DNA from: Gluconacetobacter tumulicola
GTDB lineage: Bacteria > Pseudomonadota > Alphaproteobacteria > Acetobacterales > Acetobacteraceae
Reading direction: 5' to 3'
Length of the DNA: 64,000 nt
NCBI RefSeq assembly: GCF_014174215.1
Contig: NZ_JABEQL010000016.1
Span: 37,158 to 101,157, forward strand
Below the pieces are notes generated by a model that saw nothing but the letters and a program-made list of their open reading frames with translations, had not been told where the DNA came from and did not search any database. Position numbers and translations under genes: made by a program. This document shows, in pieces, positions 16,792 through 26,440 of this stretch (position 1 is its first letter; every line of letters starts with the position of its first letter).

Positions 16792-16922
16792 CGATTAGTT
16801 CGATCATCCAGATATAAATTATTCATTGGCATGATATCGACTTCGGAGCCATAGATACAACCCATGCCGTGACCGCCTGGTGTGGCCACGGTCACGACCA
16901 CCTCTACAAGGGAGCAAAACCG
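16792..16922. promoter_or_regulatory. oxyR/ahpC divergent promoter region
   Basis: This 131-bp gap contains an AT-rich block (about 16800-16860) in GC-rich surroundings, where the opposing promoters and the OxyR site should lie. I cannot align a convincing full OxyR consensus by eye. The strong AAGGGAG ribosome binding site at its right end fixes the ahpC start at 16923. Confidence 0.5.
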
Positions 16923-17465
16923 ATGCTGACAGTCGGCGATAAATTTCCGGAATTCGATCTGACGGCCGTCCCCGGCGGCCCGGAAGGGCTGAAGGGCGAT
17001 TTCGTCCAGATTTCGGACAAGACCGATGCGGGCAAGTGGAAGCTCGTCTTCTTCTGGCCGAAGGATTTCACGTTCGTCTGCCCGACCGAAATCGTCGCCT
17101 TCGGCAAGCTGGCCGGCGAGTTCAAGGACCGTGACACCGTGGTCTACGGCGTCTCGATCGACAGCGAGTTCGTGCACCTGAACTGGCGCCTGCACCATGA
17201 AGACCTCAACGGCCTTCAGATCCCGATGCTGGCCGACATCAAGCGCGAGCTGTCTTCGGCCCTGGGCGTCCTGTCGGCGACGGCCGGCGTCGCCAACCGC
17301 GCGACCTTCCTGGTCGATCCGGAAGGCATCATCCGTCACGTCAGCGTCAACGACCTGTCGGTCGGCCGCAACCCGCAGGAAATCCTGCGCATCCTGGACG
17401 CGCTGCAGAGCGACGAGCTGTGCCCGTGCAACTGGAAGCAGGGCGAAGCCTTCCTGAAGCCCTGA
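16923..17465 (+). CDS. ahpC: alkyl hydroperoxide reductase / 2-Cys peroxiredoxin AhpC
   Basis: This 180-residue peroxiredoxin reduces H2O2, alkyl peroxides and peroxynitrite. The peroxidatic Cys53 is in DFTFVCPTEI; the C-terminal LCPCNW holds Cys167 and Cys169 as candidate resolving residues, as in the AhpC type that works with AhpD. The ATG at 16923 follows AAGGGAG at ideal spacing. Downstream, two GC hairpins (GGTCCGGCC/GGCCGGACC at 17483-17504, then CCCGTCCG/CGGACGGG) lie before ahpD and could attenuate read-through. No ahpF is nearby. Confidence 0.95.
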   Translation: MLTVGDKFPEFDLTAVPGGPEGLKGDFVQISDKTDAGKWKLVFFWPKDFTFVCPTEIVAFGKLAGEFKDRDTVVYGVSIDSEFVHLNWRLHHEDLNGLQIPMLADIKRELSSALGVLSATAGVANRATFLVDPEGIIRHVSVNDLSVGRNPQEILRILDALQSDELCPCNWKQGEAFLKP

Positions 17466-17689
17466 TCCTTCCCGGTCAGGACGGTCCGGCCCCATGGCCG
17501 GACCACCCCGCCCGTCCGGATCGCGGACGGGCGGCACGCGGGCCCTGCCCGCGACGGGGCCAGGCTCGCCACGCGGCGACGTCCCGATGACGATGACGGG
17601 AAACGCCCGTCCCCCTGTTTTCCATTTGCCGGAGCCCTCCCGCGACCGTCCGTCCGGCCGGGTGTCTCCGCCCAGCAGGTCTGTCCGCC

Positions 17690-18232
17690 ATGTCGATCGA
17701 ATCCCTCAAGGACCGCCTTCCCGATTACGCGAAGGATCTCAAGCTCAATCTCGGGTCCCTGGCCAACGACATCACCCTGTCGCCGCAGCAACTGGCCGGT
17801 ACCTTCGTGGCCTCGGCCCTCGCCGCGCGCAACGATGACGTCACGCGTGCCATCGTGGCCGAATACCAGTCCATCCTGTCGCCCGAAGCCCTGGACGCCG
17901 CCAAGGCCGCCGCCGCGATCATGGGCATGAACAACATCTATTACCGCTTCGTGCATATGGTCGAAGGCGACTACGCCAAGATGCCCGCGCGCCTGCGGAT
18001 GAACGTCATCGGCCGCCCTGGCGTCGAGAAGCTGGATTTCGAACTGTGGGCCCTCGCCGTCTCGGCCATCAATGGCTGCGGCATGTGCGTCGAAAGCCAC
18101 GAGCGCGTGGTGCGCGAAGGCGGCCTGTCGGCCGAACAGGTCCAGACCGCGGTCCGGATCGCCGCCACGGTCCACGCGGTCGCCGTGACGCTGGAGGGTG
18201 CCAGGACCCTGGGCGACGCAGGCACGAACTAA
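17690..18232 (+). CDS. ahpD: alkylhydroperoxidase AhpD
   Basis: This 180-residue all-helical protein provides reducing power to AhpC from lipoylated partners (dihydrolipoamide). The active site CGMCVESHE holds Cys130, Cys133 and His137, with Glu118 in the LDFELWALA helix; the numbers match the mycobacterial enzyme. It lies 224 bp after ahpC and is followed by a strong terminator, so ahpC-ahpD form one peroxide-defence unit under OxyR. Confidence 0.95.
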   Translation: MSIESLKDRLPDYAKDLKLNLGSLANDITLSPQQLAGTFVASALAARNDDVTRAIVAEYQSILSPEALDAAKAAAAIMGMNNIYYRFVHMVEGDYAKMPARLRMNVIGRPGVEKLDFELWALAVSAINGCGMCVESHERVVREGGLSAEQVQTAVRIAATVHAVAVTLEGARTLGDAGTN

Positions 18233-18238
18233 GCTAGG

Positions 18239-18272
18239 CCTGCCCGGCGCATCAACGCACCGGGCAGGTTTT
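18239..18272 (+). terminator. Rho-independent terminator after ahpD
   Basis: Perfect 9-bp stem CCTGCCCGG (18239-18247) / CCGGGCAGG (18260-18268) with a 12-base loop, followed by TTTT; it begins 7 bp after the ahpD stop. Confidence 0.85.
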
Positions 18273-18375
18273 CCCGCGCCTGTCATTTTTTTCTCACACA
18301 GGCTGTTGCCAGAATCGCCGGGCTTTGTTAATTCGCCCTCCACACACGGACGAGGGGTGCGAACCCCAAGCCGAT

Positions 18376-18452
<77 letters not shown>

Positions 18453-18474
18453 CCCTTTCCCAAAAAAGCGGTCT

Positions 18475-19584
18475 TCAAGGCGCCTCATAGGTCACGCGAT
18501 AGATCGCGCCGGACAAATCGTCGCTCACCAGCACGCTGCCATCCGCCAGCGGCTGCACGTCCGCCGGGCGCCCCCAGGGCGTCTCGTCGTTCTGGAACCC
18601 GTCCAACAGCGGCGTATAGGACGCCACCCCGCCATCGGGGCCGAATCGCACCGCCATGACCCGATAGCCCGCCAGCCGGCTGCGATTCCACGACCCATGC
18701 TCCGCGATCAGCGCCCCGCCACGATAGGAATCGGGGAACATGCCCCCTTTATAGAAACGCATCCCCACTGCCCCCACATGCGCGCCCAGTTTCAGCACCG
18801 GCGGGGTGAAGGCACGGCAATCCTGCCCACGCCCGAAAACCGGGTCCAGGATGTCGCCCTGATGGCAGAAGGGATAACCGAAGGACTGGCCGGGATGGTC
18901 CAGCCGGTTCAGCTCGTCGCTGGGAATATCGTCGCCCAGCAGGTCGCGCCCATTATCGGTGAACCACAGCGTGCCCGTGCCCGGCTGCCAGTCCAGCCCG
19001 ACACTGTTGCGAATGCCCCAGGCCATATCCTCGCGGCCGGACCCATCCGCATTCATCCGCATCAGTTTGCCGAAACGATGGCCGACATCACAGATATTGC
19101 ACGGTGCGCCGATCGGCACATACAGCTTGCCGTCAGGCCCGAAGGCGATGAATTTCCAGCCGTGATCGCCCATCCGCCACGGCAGGTCCGTCACCGCCAC
19201 CTCGGGCTTCGGCGGGTCGTCCAGATGGTCCTCGATCCCGCGCAGCACCACGATGTCACGCACGTCGGAAATATACAGGTCGCCATCATGAAAGGCGACG
19301 CCCACCGGCATGGTCAGCCCGCGCGCCACGATCCGCACCCGCGTGGCCCGCTCGGGCCCGCCCGTCACCGCATAGACCACGCCCCCGCTCATCGAGCCCA
19401 CGAACAGCGTGCCCCGCGCCCCCACCGCCATTTCCCGCGCCGAAGGAACCTGGTCGGTATAGACCGAGACATGGAATCCCGCCGGCAGGCGCAGCCGCTC
19501 GACCGGCGGCGCGGCCCGCCCGCCCATCGGCGCCGCCAGCGCCAGCATGGCCCCCAGACAGGCGATCAGCCCATATCGCGCCAT
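18475..19584 (-). CDS. secreted sorbosone/glucose dehydrogenase-like beta-propeller protein
   Basis: A 369-residue protein with a signal peptide (ACLGAMLALAAPMGGRAA) and a six-bladed propeller typical of the soluble glucose/sorbosone dehydrogenase family. Blades show VGSMSGGVVYAV, LYISDVRDIVVL, HGWKFIAFGPDGKLYVPIGA, RNSVGLDWQPGTGTLWFTDN and GGALIAEHGSWNRS. Members are periplasmic oxidoreductases, often PQQ-dependent, fitting oxidative sugar metabolism of acetic acid bacteria. The start is ATG 19584, 7 nt after AGAGGAG (a GTG lies one codon upstream). Its stop is 23 bp from tRNA-Asp. The substrate is not certain. Confidence 0.8.
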   Translation of the reverse strand: MARYGLIACLGAMLALAAPMGGRAAPPVERLRLPAGFHVSVYTDQVPSAREMAVGARGTLFVGSMSGGVVYAVTGGPERATRVRIVARGLTMPVGVAFHDGDLYISDVRDIVVLRGIEDHLDDPPKPEVAVTDLPWRMGDHGWKFIAFGPDGKLYVPIGAPCNICDVGHRFGKLMRMNADGSGREDMAWGIRNSVGLDWQPGTGTLWFTDNGRDLLGDDIPSDELNRLDHPGQSFGYPFCHQGDILDPVFGRGQDCRAFTPPVLKLGAHVGAVGMRFYKGGMFPDSYRGGALIAEHGSWNRSRLAGYRVMAVRFGPDGGVASYTPLLDGFQNDETPWGRPADVQPLADGSVLVSDDLSGAIYRVTYEAP

Positions 19585-19603
19585 CACGCTTCTCCTCTGC
19601 CGG

Positions 19604-20083
19604 TCACACCATGGTGGCGCGGGCCAGTTTCAACGCCAGGGCCTCGGCCCCCTGCCGCACATCCGCCCATGTCACGTCGAAAGCCCGCGCGTCCCCGTAA
19701 TACGGATCAGCCACGCCCTGCCCCTCCCGCCCCGGCACATGATCCAGCAACAGCGAGAGTTCCGCAGTCGAATCGATAGGCCGCCGATTGCGCAATATCT
19801 TCAGATGGCCCGGATCGAGGGCGACGATATGGGTAAAGGTCCGGAAATCGGCCGCGCTGACCATCCGCGCCCGATAATCGGCGATATCGAGCCCATGCCG
19901 CCGCGCCACCGCCTGCGCCCGCCGGTCGGGCGCCTCGCCACGATGCCAGTCACCGGTCCCGGCCGAATCGACCAGCCCCTCCAGCCCATGGCGTTCGGCC
20001 GCCACCCGAAACGCAGCCTCGGCCAGCGGCGAGCGGCAGATATTGCCGGTGCAGACAAACAGAACGGCGGGACGAACAACCAT
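19604..20083 (-). CDS. low-molecular-weight protein-tyrosine phosphatase
   Basis: This 159-residue cytosolic enzyme begins MVVRPAVLFVCTGNICRSP, the CX5R P-loop that forms the phosphocysteine intermediate, and ends with the general-acid Asp in VADPYYGD. The ATG at 20083 was chosen because the P-loop must lie within the first 20 residues. It lies 19 bp upstream of the sorbosone dehydrogenase-like gene on the same strand. Bacterial homologues often regulate exopolysaccharide synthesis, but no such gene is adjacent. Confidence 0.9.
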   Translation of the reverse strand: MVVRPAVLFVCTGNICRSPLAEAAFRVAAERHGLEGLVDSAGTGDWHRGEAPDRRAQAVARRHGLDIADYRARMVSAADFRTFTHIVALDPGHLKILRNRRPIDSTAELSLLLDHVPGREGQGVADPYYGDARAFDVTWADVRQGAEALALKLARATMV

Positions 20084-20340
20084 CGCGTGATTTCCATCCT
20101 CGACGTGGGGCAGGGTACTGTGCCGTCCATCATGATGGCCGCAGACCGGCCACACTGTCGAGCCCGCCCCGCTACCTCTTGACGAAGGAAGCCGGCCGTC
20201 CGTTTCCAGACACCGCGTCCGTTTCCGGACAATTCCGCAGGGGTGCGAAAAAATCCAACGCCATTTCAAACAGATAAAAAAGAGCCCGTATCGCTTACAC
20301 TGTCTACCCGAACCGCAACATCATGTGGAGAGCGTGGACC

Positions 20341-22797
20341 ATGCTCACGACCATCCTGTCGAGCTTCTGGCGGAACCTGCGCCGCCATCGCCTGGACGCG
20401 GTCCTGACCGTCGCGGGCCTCTCCCTGGGGATCGCGACTTTCCTCACCCTCGGCCTGGTCGCCCGCTACGAATACCGCTTCAACGCCTGGATTCCCGGCG
20501 CGCAATCGGTCTACCGGATCGACGAGATCTACGACCTGCCCGGCCTGCCCCGTCTCGAGGTCGCGGGCTCGACCTTCGCGATCGAGCCCTATCTGCGCCA
20601 GGAGGTGCCACAGATCGGTGCCAGCGTCCGGATCGATCCGCACAGCGTCTCGTTCCGGCATGGCGAGACGACGGGCACCGAAACCCTCAATTATGTCGAT
20701 CCCACCTTCTTCGACGTGTTGCGCCTGCCTCTGATCCAGGGGAAAACCGAGCAGGCCCTGCAAGAGCCGGACGGCATCGTGCTGTCCGACACGCTGGCCC
20801 GGAAATATTTCGGCCGCACCGACATCCTCGGTGCCCGCCTGACCATCCAGAACGACGGGCATAAGCAGGATTACGTGGTCAGCGGCGTACTCGCGCCCCA
20901 GCCGGCGAACACGACCCAGCCGATCGATGCCATGACGCGCCTTCCGGGCGCCGCACTGTCCGATCCCGCGTTCAGCGAATGGGGCACGGGATCGGGAAGT
21001 ATCTATATCCGGATCGACAATCCGGACGACGTGGCAACGGTACGCAACGCGCTGGACGAAGTGGAACGTCGCCACGTCACCATGGGTCGGAACGATGCAG
21101 ATCGAATCGACGCCCTCCGCGCCCTGCATTTCACGATCGTTCCTCTTCTCGAGACACATTTTTACGATGCCCATATATTCGGCGACGACACGGCCGCCGA
21201 CAGGCGCGTGATCGACTCGCTGTTCATCGTCGGCCTGCTGGCGTTGGTCGCGGCGGCGATCAATTACGTCAATCTGGCCACCGCGCGCGCCCTGCTGCGG
21301 GCCCGCGAGGTGGCCATGCGCAAGGTATTGGGCGCACCGAAAGGCGTGCTGATCGCGCAGTTTCTCGGCGAGGCGATCATGCTGGCCCTGGGCGCCGGGA
21401 TCGCGGGACTTGCGCTCACCGAACTGGCCGCGCCCGTCGTGAACGCATTGGGCGGATGGCAGGTCTCGCTCGACTATGCGTTCCTGCTGCCGGTCCTGCT
21501 CGCGGTCGTCCTGGCGATCGGCCTGGGTGCCGGCGCATATCCAGCCTTCGTGCTGGCATCGTTCAGGCCCGCCATCGTCCTGGCCTCCATGAAAATACCG
21601 TCCGGCGGCCGCATGGGCGCGCGGGTGCGGGCGGTGCTGGCGGGCGTGCAATTCGCCTTCGCGGTCGGTCTGGCGATCTGCACCCTGGTGGTGGACATGC
21701 AGGCCCGCCACCTGCGCACCGCCGATCGTGGCTTCGGCCGTGACGGGCTGCTCGAGATCACCACGCCGCTCGACCCCTCACCCGACGGGCGGCAGCGCAT
21801 CCTGCGTGACGCCCTGCGATCCGTCCCCGGCGTGACGGCGGTCACAATGGCGAACTCGGCCCCCGGCCACGTCCGGATCGTCGACGAGCCTGCCTGGCGA
21901 CCCGGTACGATCGGCCAACGGTCCACCGTAGGCTTCGTCGCCGTTGGTCCCGATTTCTTTCGCACCCTCGATATCGTCCCTCTGGCCGGCCGGGTATTCG
22001 ACGACGCCCATGGCGACGACGACACGAAGGCCGCAGAATTGTCCGGCCACGGCACGATCATCATCGATACGGTCGCGATGCGTATTTTCGGCTGGTCCTC
22101 ACCGCGGGACGCCGTCGGCCAGACACTGATCTACCGGGCCGATTCGAACCAGCGCGCGATCTCCGCGACAATTGCCGGGGTCGTGCCCTCGGTCCGCTTC
22201 CAGTCGATGCGCAATGCGCAGGGGCCGCAGATCTTCCGCTATTATCGCGACCCGATGCCGTACGGCCGCTCCATCGTGCGCTTCGCTCACACCGACCCGA
22301 AGATCATCCTGGCGCGGCTGGCGGAAAAATGGAGAACCCTCTTCCCCGACATCGCATTTTCCGCCCAGACGGCCGACGAGGCCCTGGCCCAGTATTACCG
22401 GCCCGACCAGCAGCGCGGGCAATTATTCACGCTGGGCGCCGCCGTGGCCCTTGCGGTCGCCTGCCTCGGTCTCTACGGGCTGGCGGCCTTCAATACCGAG
22501 CGACGGATGCACGAAGTCGGTATCCGTAAGACGCTGGGGGCCACCACCGGCCAGATCATGCGGCTGATGCTGACCCAGTTCCTGCGCCCCGTGATGCTGG
22601 CGAACCTGGTCGCGTGGCCGGTCGCATGGGCCTGCATGCAAAGCTGGCTCGCCGGCTTCGAAAGCCGCATCACGCTGTCGCCCCTCTATTTCCTCGGCGT
22701 GACGGCCTGCGCGCTGGTCCTCTGCGGCGTAACCGTTTTCAGCCGTACCATCACCCTTGCCCGCGCCGAACCCGCGCGGGCGTTGCGGGCCGAATGA
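20341..22797 (+). CDS. FtsX/MacB-type ABC transporter permease
   Basis: This 818-residue protein has two FtsX modules. Each has a large periplasmic domain followed by membrane helices: helix 1 at residues 15-40 (LDAVLTVAGLSLGIATFLTLG), a three-helix set around 290-430 with ATARALLRAREVAMRKVLGA, then a second module ending in the NTERRMHEVGIRKTLGATTG block. The start at 20341 is preceded by GGAGA. No ATP-binding subunit or membrane-fusion protein lies next to it, so its partner must be elsewhere. Similar proteins form part of macrolide or peptide exporters and signalling complexes. Confidence 0.85.
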   Translation: MLTTILSSFWRNLRRHRLDAVLTVAGLSLGIATFLTLGLVARYEYRFNAWIPGAQSVYRIDEIYDLPGLPRLEVAGSTFAIEPYLRQEVPQIGASVRIDPHSVSFRHGETTGTETLNYVDPTFFDVLRLPLIQGKTEQALQEPDGIVLSDTLARKYFGRTDILGARLTIQNDGHKQDYVVSGVLAPQPANTTQPIDAMTRLPGAALSDPAFSEWGTGSGSIYIRIDNPDDVATVRNALDEVERRHVTMGRNDADRIDALRALHFTIVPLLETHFYDAHIFGDDTAADRRVIDSLFIVGLLALVAAAINYVNLATARALLRAREVAMRKVLGAPKGVLIAQFLGEAIMLALGAGIAGLALTELAAPVVNALGGWQVSLDYAFLLPVLLAVVLAIGLGAGAYPAFVLASFRPAIVLASMKIPSGGRMGARVRAVLAGVQFAFAVGLAICTLVVDMQARHLRTADRGFGRDGLLEITTPLDPSPDGRQRILRDALRSVPGVTAVTMANSAPGHVRIVDEPAWRPGTIGQRSTVGFVAVGPDFFRTLDIVPLAGRVFDDAHGDDDTKAAELSGHGTIIIDTVAMRIFGWSSPRDAVGQTLIYRADSNQRAISATIAGVVPSVRFQSMRNAQGPQIFRYYRDPMPYGRSIVRFAHTDPKIILARLAEKWRTLFPDIAFSAQTADEALAQYYRPDQQRGQLFTLGAAVALAVACLGLYGLAAFNTERRMHEVGIRKTLGATTGQIMRLMLTQFLRPVMLANLVAWPVAWACMQSWLAGFESRITLSPLYFLGVTACALVLCGVTVFSRTITLARAEPARALRAE

Positions 22798-22827
22798 TGG
22801 CCATGCCCGTCCCCCCTTGCCCGTCTC

Positions 22828-23679
22828 TCACGCCTCGTGATCCAGTCCGATATCCAGCGCCCGCACCGTATGGGTCAGCCAGCCGACCGACAGGATATCC
22901 ACCCCCGTCGCGGCAATCTCGGGCGCGCTATCGGGCGTGATCCCACCCGAAGCCTCGGTCACGGCGCGCCCATTCACCATGGCAACGGCCTCGCGCAACT
23001 GGTCCGGATTCATGTTGTCCAGCAGGTACGCATCCGCTCCCCCCGCCCGCAGCGCCTGCGCCAACTGGTCGAGCGTATCGACTTCCAGTTCGATACTCAC
23101 CAGATGCCCCGCCCGCGCCCGCGCCGCCGCCAGCGCATGCGCCACATCGCCGCCGGCCAGGGCGATGTGATTGTCCTTGATCAGGATCGCATCATCCAGC
23201 CGAAAGCGATGATTCGCTCCCCCACCGGCCCGCACCGCATATTTCTGGATCGCCCGCATCCCCGGCAGCGTCTTGCGCGTACAGCACACGCGCGCCTTCG
23301 TCCCCGCGACGGCACGGACGATCCCGGCCGTGGCGGTGGCAATCCCGCACAGATGCGACAGGAAATTCAGCGCCACCCGCTCGCCGCCCAGAATCGCCGG
23401 CGCCGGCCCGGTGACGCGCGCAATCCGCTCTCCGGGCGCCACCGCGCTGCCATCCGGCCGCTCGATCTCGAAGCGCACCGACGGGTCCATCAGCGTGAAG
23501 GCCAGCCGGGCCAGTGCCAGCCCGGCCACCACGCCGGGCTGCCGCGCCACCAGGGCAGTGCGGAGCCTCTGGCCGGGCGCCGCCAGCGCGTCGGTCGTCA
23601 GGTCGCCGCCGCAACCGAGATCCTCCAGCAATCCCGCACGCACCAGCGGTTCCAGCATCAGGTCGGGCAAAGGGGTCAT
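22828..23679 (-). CDS. nadC: nicotinate-nucleotide pyrophosphorylase (quinolinate phosphoribosyltransferase)
   Basis: This 283-residue enzyme converts quinolinate and PRPP to nicotinate mononucleotide. Characteristic blocks are EDLGCGGDLTTDAL, NFLSHLCGIATAT, CCTRKTLPGMRAIQKYAVRAGG, ILIKDNHIA and EASGGITPD. Its ATG overlaps the nadB stop (ATGA). It is the last gene of nadA-nadB-nadC and ends 30 bp from the convergent FtsX permease gene. Confidence 0.96.
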   Translation of the reverse strand: MTPLPDLMLEPLVRAGLLEDLGCGGDLTTDALAAPGQRLRTALVARQPGVVAGLALARLAFTLMDPSVRFEIERPDGSAVAPGERIARVTGPAPAILGGERVALNFLSHLCGIATATAGIVRAVAGTKARVCCTRKTLPGMRAIQKYAVRAGGGANHRFRLDDAILIKDNHIALAGGDVAHALAAARARAGHLVSIELEVDTLDQLAQALRAGGADAYLLDNMNPDQLREAVAMVNGRAVTEASGGITPDSAPEIAATGVDILSVGWLTHTVRALDIGLDHEA

Positions 23680-25217
23680 GGCACGGTCAATCCATCGGCA
23701 GGAGTAGAAACGAGGTCGCCGGACGACAGGTCGGCCAGCATGGTCAGGGTCCGCGCCAGCGTCAGGCGCGAATGCACGGCGGTCGCGGCGGTTCGCGGAT
23801 AATCGGTACGATAATGGCCGCCCCGGCTCTCCCGCCGCTCCAGCGCCGCCAGGCACAGCATGGCCCCGACCAGCGCACGATCATCGGTGGCGACATGCGG
23901 CGCCAGCGCCCGCGCGGCACGGGCCAGTCCGGCGCCGTCGCGCAGAATGCCGGCGGCACGGCCGAGGCAGGCGTGAATATCCGCCAGCCCCACCCCGTCC
24001 CCGGCATCGGGCGCCGGCTCACCGACCGGACGCGGCATGGGCAGAGAAACGGCATCCAGATCGCGCGCCACGAAGCCCGCACAGACAAAGGCCTCCAGCA
24101 GCGAATTGCTGGCCAGCCGGTTGGCGCCATGCAACCCGGTCGACGCCGCTTCTCCGCAGGCCCACAGGCCGGGCACGGTGCTGCGCCCGTTCAGGTCGGT
24201 CTCGATCCCGCCCATATGGTAATGCACCGCCGGCCGCACCGGCATCGGCTGGCGGTCGGGGTCCAGTCCCCGCGCCGCACAGGCAAGCGCAATCCCGGGA
24301 AAATGCCGCGCAAACGCCCCCCGCGTGGCCGCACGTGTATCCAGCAGCACCTGATGCCCGGCCGCCAGATGGGCCTCGATCGCACGCGCCACCACGTCGC
24401 GCGGCGCAAGCTCGTCGGTAAAACGCGCTCCGGTCTCATCCACCAGAATCGCGCCGGCACCCCGCACCGCCTCGCTGACCAGCGCCCGCGGCGCACCGGC
24501 CGGCCCACCGGCCAGCGCCGTGGGATGAAACTGCACGAACTCCATGTCGCGCAGCACCGCCCCCGCCCGCGCCGCGCAGGCCAGCCCCATTCCCTGCCCA
24601 CCCACCGGGCTGGTCGTCGCGGGAAACAGCGCCCCCACTCCACCGGTGGCGATGACGCAGGCAGCCGTCGGCAAGGCCAGCACCACACCACCCCGCATGA
24701 TCTCGACCCCGGCCACCCGCCCGTCCCGCAGGATCAGGCGGCGCAGCGCAGCCCCCTCGATCACCGTAATGCGCGGCGTGGCCCGTACCCGCGCCACCAG
24801 CGCCCGCATGATCTCGGCCCCCGTGCCATCGCCCCGCGCATGGGCAATGCGCGGGCGGGAATGCGCAGCCTCCAGATGCAGGTCGGGCTTCCCATCGGCC
24901 CCCAGGTCAAAGACCACGCCCAGCGACCGCAGCCCCGCCACCGCCTCAGGACCGGCCCCGACAATGGCCGCAACCGCATCCGGGTCGCACAGCCCGCCCC
25001 CGGCAGCCAGCGTGTCCGCCACATGCAGGTCCACTGAATCATCCGCCCCGATCGCCGCCGCAATCCCGCCCTGCGCCAGCGCACTGGCGGCATCCCGCCC
25101 CAGCGGCGCGGGCGACAGCAGCACGCAGGGCCGGTCCATCAGCAGCGCGGTCGCCAGACCGGCCAGCCCGCCCCCGGCGATGACCGGCTGCCCGGCCAGG
25201 GCGGCGAAACCGGTCAT
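23676..25217 (-). CDS. nadB: L-aspartate oxidase
   Basis: This 513-residue flavoprotein oxidises L-aspartate to iminoaspartate, the substrate of NadA. The FAD-binding glycine motif PVIAGGGLAGLATAL opens the protein, followed by ASALAQGGIAAAIG, the substrate-site QFHPTAL and VHYHMGGIETDLNGRS, and the GEAASTGLHGANRLASNSL block near residue 350. Both ends overlap its neighbours by 4 bp (ATGA), indicating strict co-translation of nadA-nadB-nadC. Confidence 0.96.
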   Translation of the reverse strand: MTGFAALAGQPVIAGGGLAGLATALLMDRPCVLLSPAPLGRDAASALAQGGIAAAIGADDSVDLHVADTLAAGGGLCDPDAVAAIVGAGPEAVAGLRSLGVVFDLGADGKPDLHLEAAHSRPRIAHARGDGTGAEIMRALVARVRATPRITVIEGAALRRLILRDGRVAGVEIMRGGVVLALPTAACVIATGGVGALFPATTSPVGGQGMGLACAARAGAVLRDMEFVQFHPTALAGGPAGAPRALVSEAVRGAGAILVDETGARFTDELAPRDVVARAIEAHLAAGHQVLLDTRAATRGAFARHFPGIALACAARGLDPDRQPMPVRPAVHYHMGGIETDLNGRSTVPGLWACGEAASTGLHGANRLASNSLLEAFVCAGFVARDLDAVSLPMPRPVGEPAPDAGDGVGLADIHACLGRAAGILRDGAGLARAARALAPHVATDDRALVGAMLCLAALERRESRGGHYRTDYPRTAATAVHSRLTLARTLTMLADLSSGDLVSTPADGLTVP

Positions 25218-26197
25218 GCCGCCAGCATCCGTTCGACCGCGCGGCGCCCGCCCGCCACCAGATGCGCCGGGATCGTCACCTCATGGCTCATGGTCTCCAG
25301 CGCATGGCGGATGCCTCGCAGGGTGATGCGCTTCATGTGCGGGCACAGATTGCACGGCCGGACGAACTCCACCTCCGGATGCGCGGCCGCCAGATTGTCG
25401 CTCATGGAACATTCGGTCACCAGCAGCACCTTGCGATGCGCGCCCTCGGCGACGAAATCCGACATCGCCGCCGTCGAACCCGAAAAATCGGCCTCCGCCA
25501 CTACGCCGGGCGGGCATTCCGGATGCGCCAGCACGGCTACGTCCGGATTGTCGGCGCGCCAGTCGCGGATCTCCTGCGGCGTGAAGCGCTCATGCACCTC
25601 GCAATGGCCGCGCCAGGTGATGATCTCGACCCCGGTTTCCCGCTGCACGTTCTGGGCCAGGAACTCGTCGGGGATCATGATCACCCGCGGCACGCCCAGG
25701 CTTTCCACGATCCGCCGCGCATTGGCCGAGGTGCAGCAGATATCGCTCTCCGCCTTCACCTCGGCGGTGCTGTTCACATAGGTCACCACCGGCACGCCGG
25801 GATGGGCGCGGCGCAGGGCCCGCACATCCTCGGCGGTGATCGAATCGGCCAGCGAGCACCCGGCCTCCAGCGACGGCATCAGCACCGTGCGGTCGGGGTT
25901 CATCAGCTTCGCGGTCTCGGCCATGAAATGCACGCCGGCCATCACGATCACCTCGGCATCCAGCCCCTGCGCATCACGCGCCAGGGCCAGGCTGTCGCCC
26001 CGAATGTCGGCGATGCAGTGAAAGATCTCGGGCGTCTGGTAATTATGGGCCAGGATCACCGCACGGCGCCGCCGCTTCAGCTCCAGGATGGCCGCGATGT
26101 CGTCGGCGAACAGATCCCATTCCAGACGCGGGACGACACGGGCGACACGATCATAGAGCGCATCGAGCTGGGACGGAGCGGTAAGGGTTTCGGACAT
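25214..26197 (-). CDS. nadA: quinolinate synthase
   Basis: This 327-residue iron-sulfur enzyme condenses iminoaspartate with dihydroxyacetone phosphate to quinolinate. The three 4Fe-4S cysteines are in LEAGCSLAD, AHPECPPGV and PCNLCPHMK. Other conserved parts are VILAHNYQTPEIF, VMAGVHFMAETAK and YVNSTAEVKAESD. The ATG at 26197 has GGAGGAG six bases upstream; the GTG one codon earlier is possible. A strong palindrome sits just upstream of the ribosome binding site. Confidence 0.96.
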   Translation of the reverse strand: MSETLTAPSQLDALYDRVARVVPRLEWDLFADDIAAILELKRRRRAVILAHNYQTPEIFHCIADIRGDSLALARDAQGLDAEVIVMAGVHFMAETAKLMNPDRTVLMPSLEAGCSLADSITAEDVRALRRAHPGVPVVTYVNSTAEVKAESDICCTSANARRIVESLGVPRVIMIPDEFLAQNVQRETGVEIITWRGHCEVHERFTPQEIRDWRADNPDVAVLAHPECPPGVVAEADFSGSTAAMSDFVAEGAHRKVLLVTECSMSDNLAAAHPEVEFVRPCNLCPHMKRITLRGIRHALETMSHEVTIPAHLVAGGRRAVERMLAA

Positions 26198-26215
26198 CAC
26201 GGTCTCCTCCGACCT

Positions 26216-26236
26216 TTATGCTCATGTTGAGCATAA
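26216..26236. promoter_or_regulatory. palindromic operator upstream of nadA (likely NadQ/NrtR site)
   Basis: Perfect 9-bp arms TTATGCTCA and TGAGCATAA are separated by three bases, 19 bp upstream of the nadA start region. The adjacent regulator gene belongs to the Nudix-type NAD repressors, which bind palindromes of this size in front of nad operons. The operator role is inferred from position and symmetry. Confidence 0.75.
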
Positions 26237-26412
26237 TCTAGATACATAACGTCGCCCTTGTGCTGTTCAACCCGCCCGCCGCCCGCGTCAACCCATGCCG
26301 GCGCGCGTCCTAAAACCCATCACGGAAAAAACGCCAGAATTCCAGTTCACTGATCCCGTCAAACATATCCGTGAACACCGCATTCAACAGCATTTTTTAA
26401 AGAAGACACTCA

Positions 26413-26440
26413 AAGCCAGCGCGCATTTTCGGTCAGGTTC
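26413..26440. repeat. dispersed repeat, family 1, copy b (partial)
   Basis: GCGCATTTTCGGTCAGG here resembles CCGCATCTTCGGTCAGG at 10370-10384, and in both cases the block abuts the TCA stop of a minus-strand gene (nadQ here, ribF there). Confidence 0.4.
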
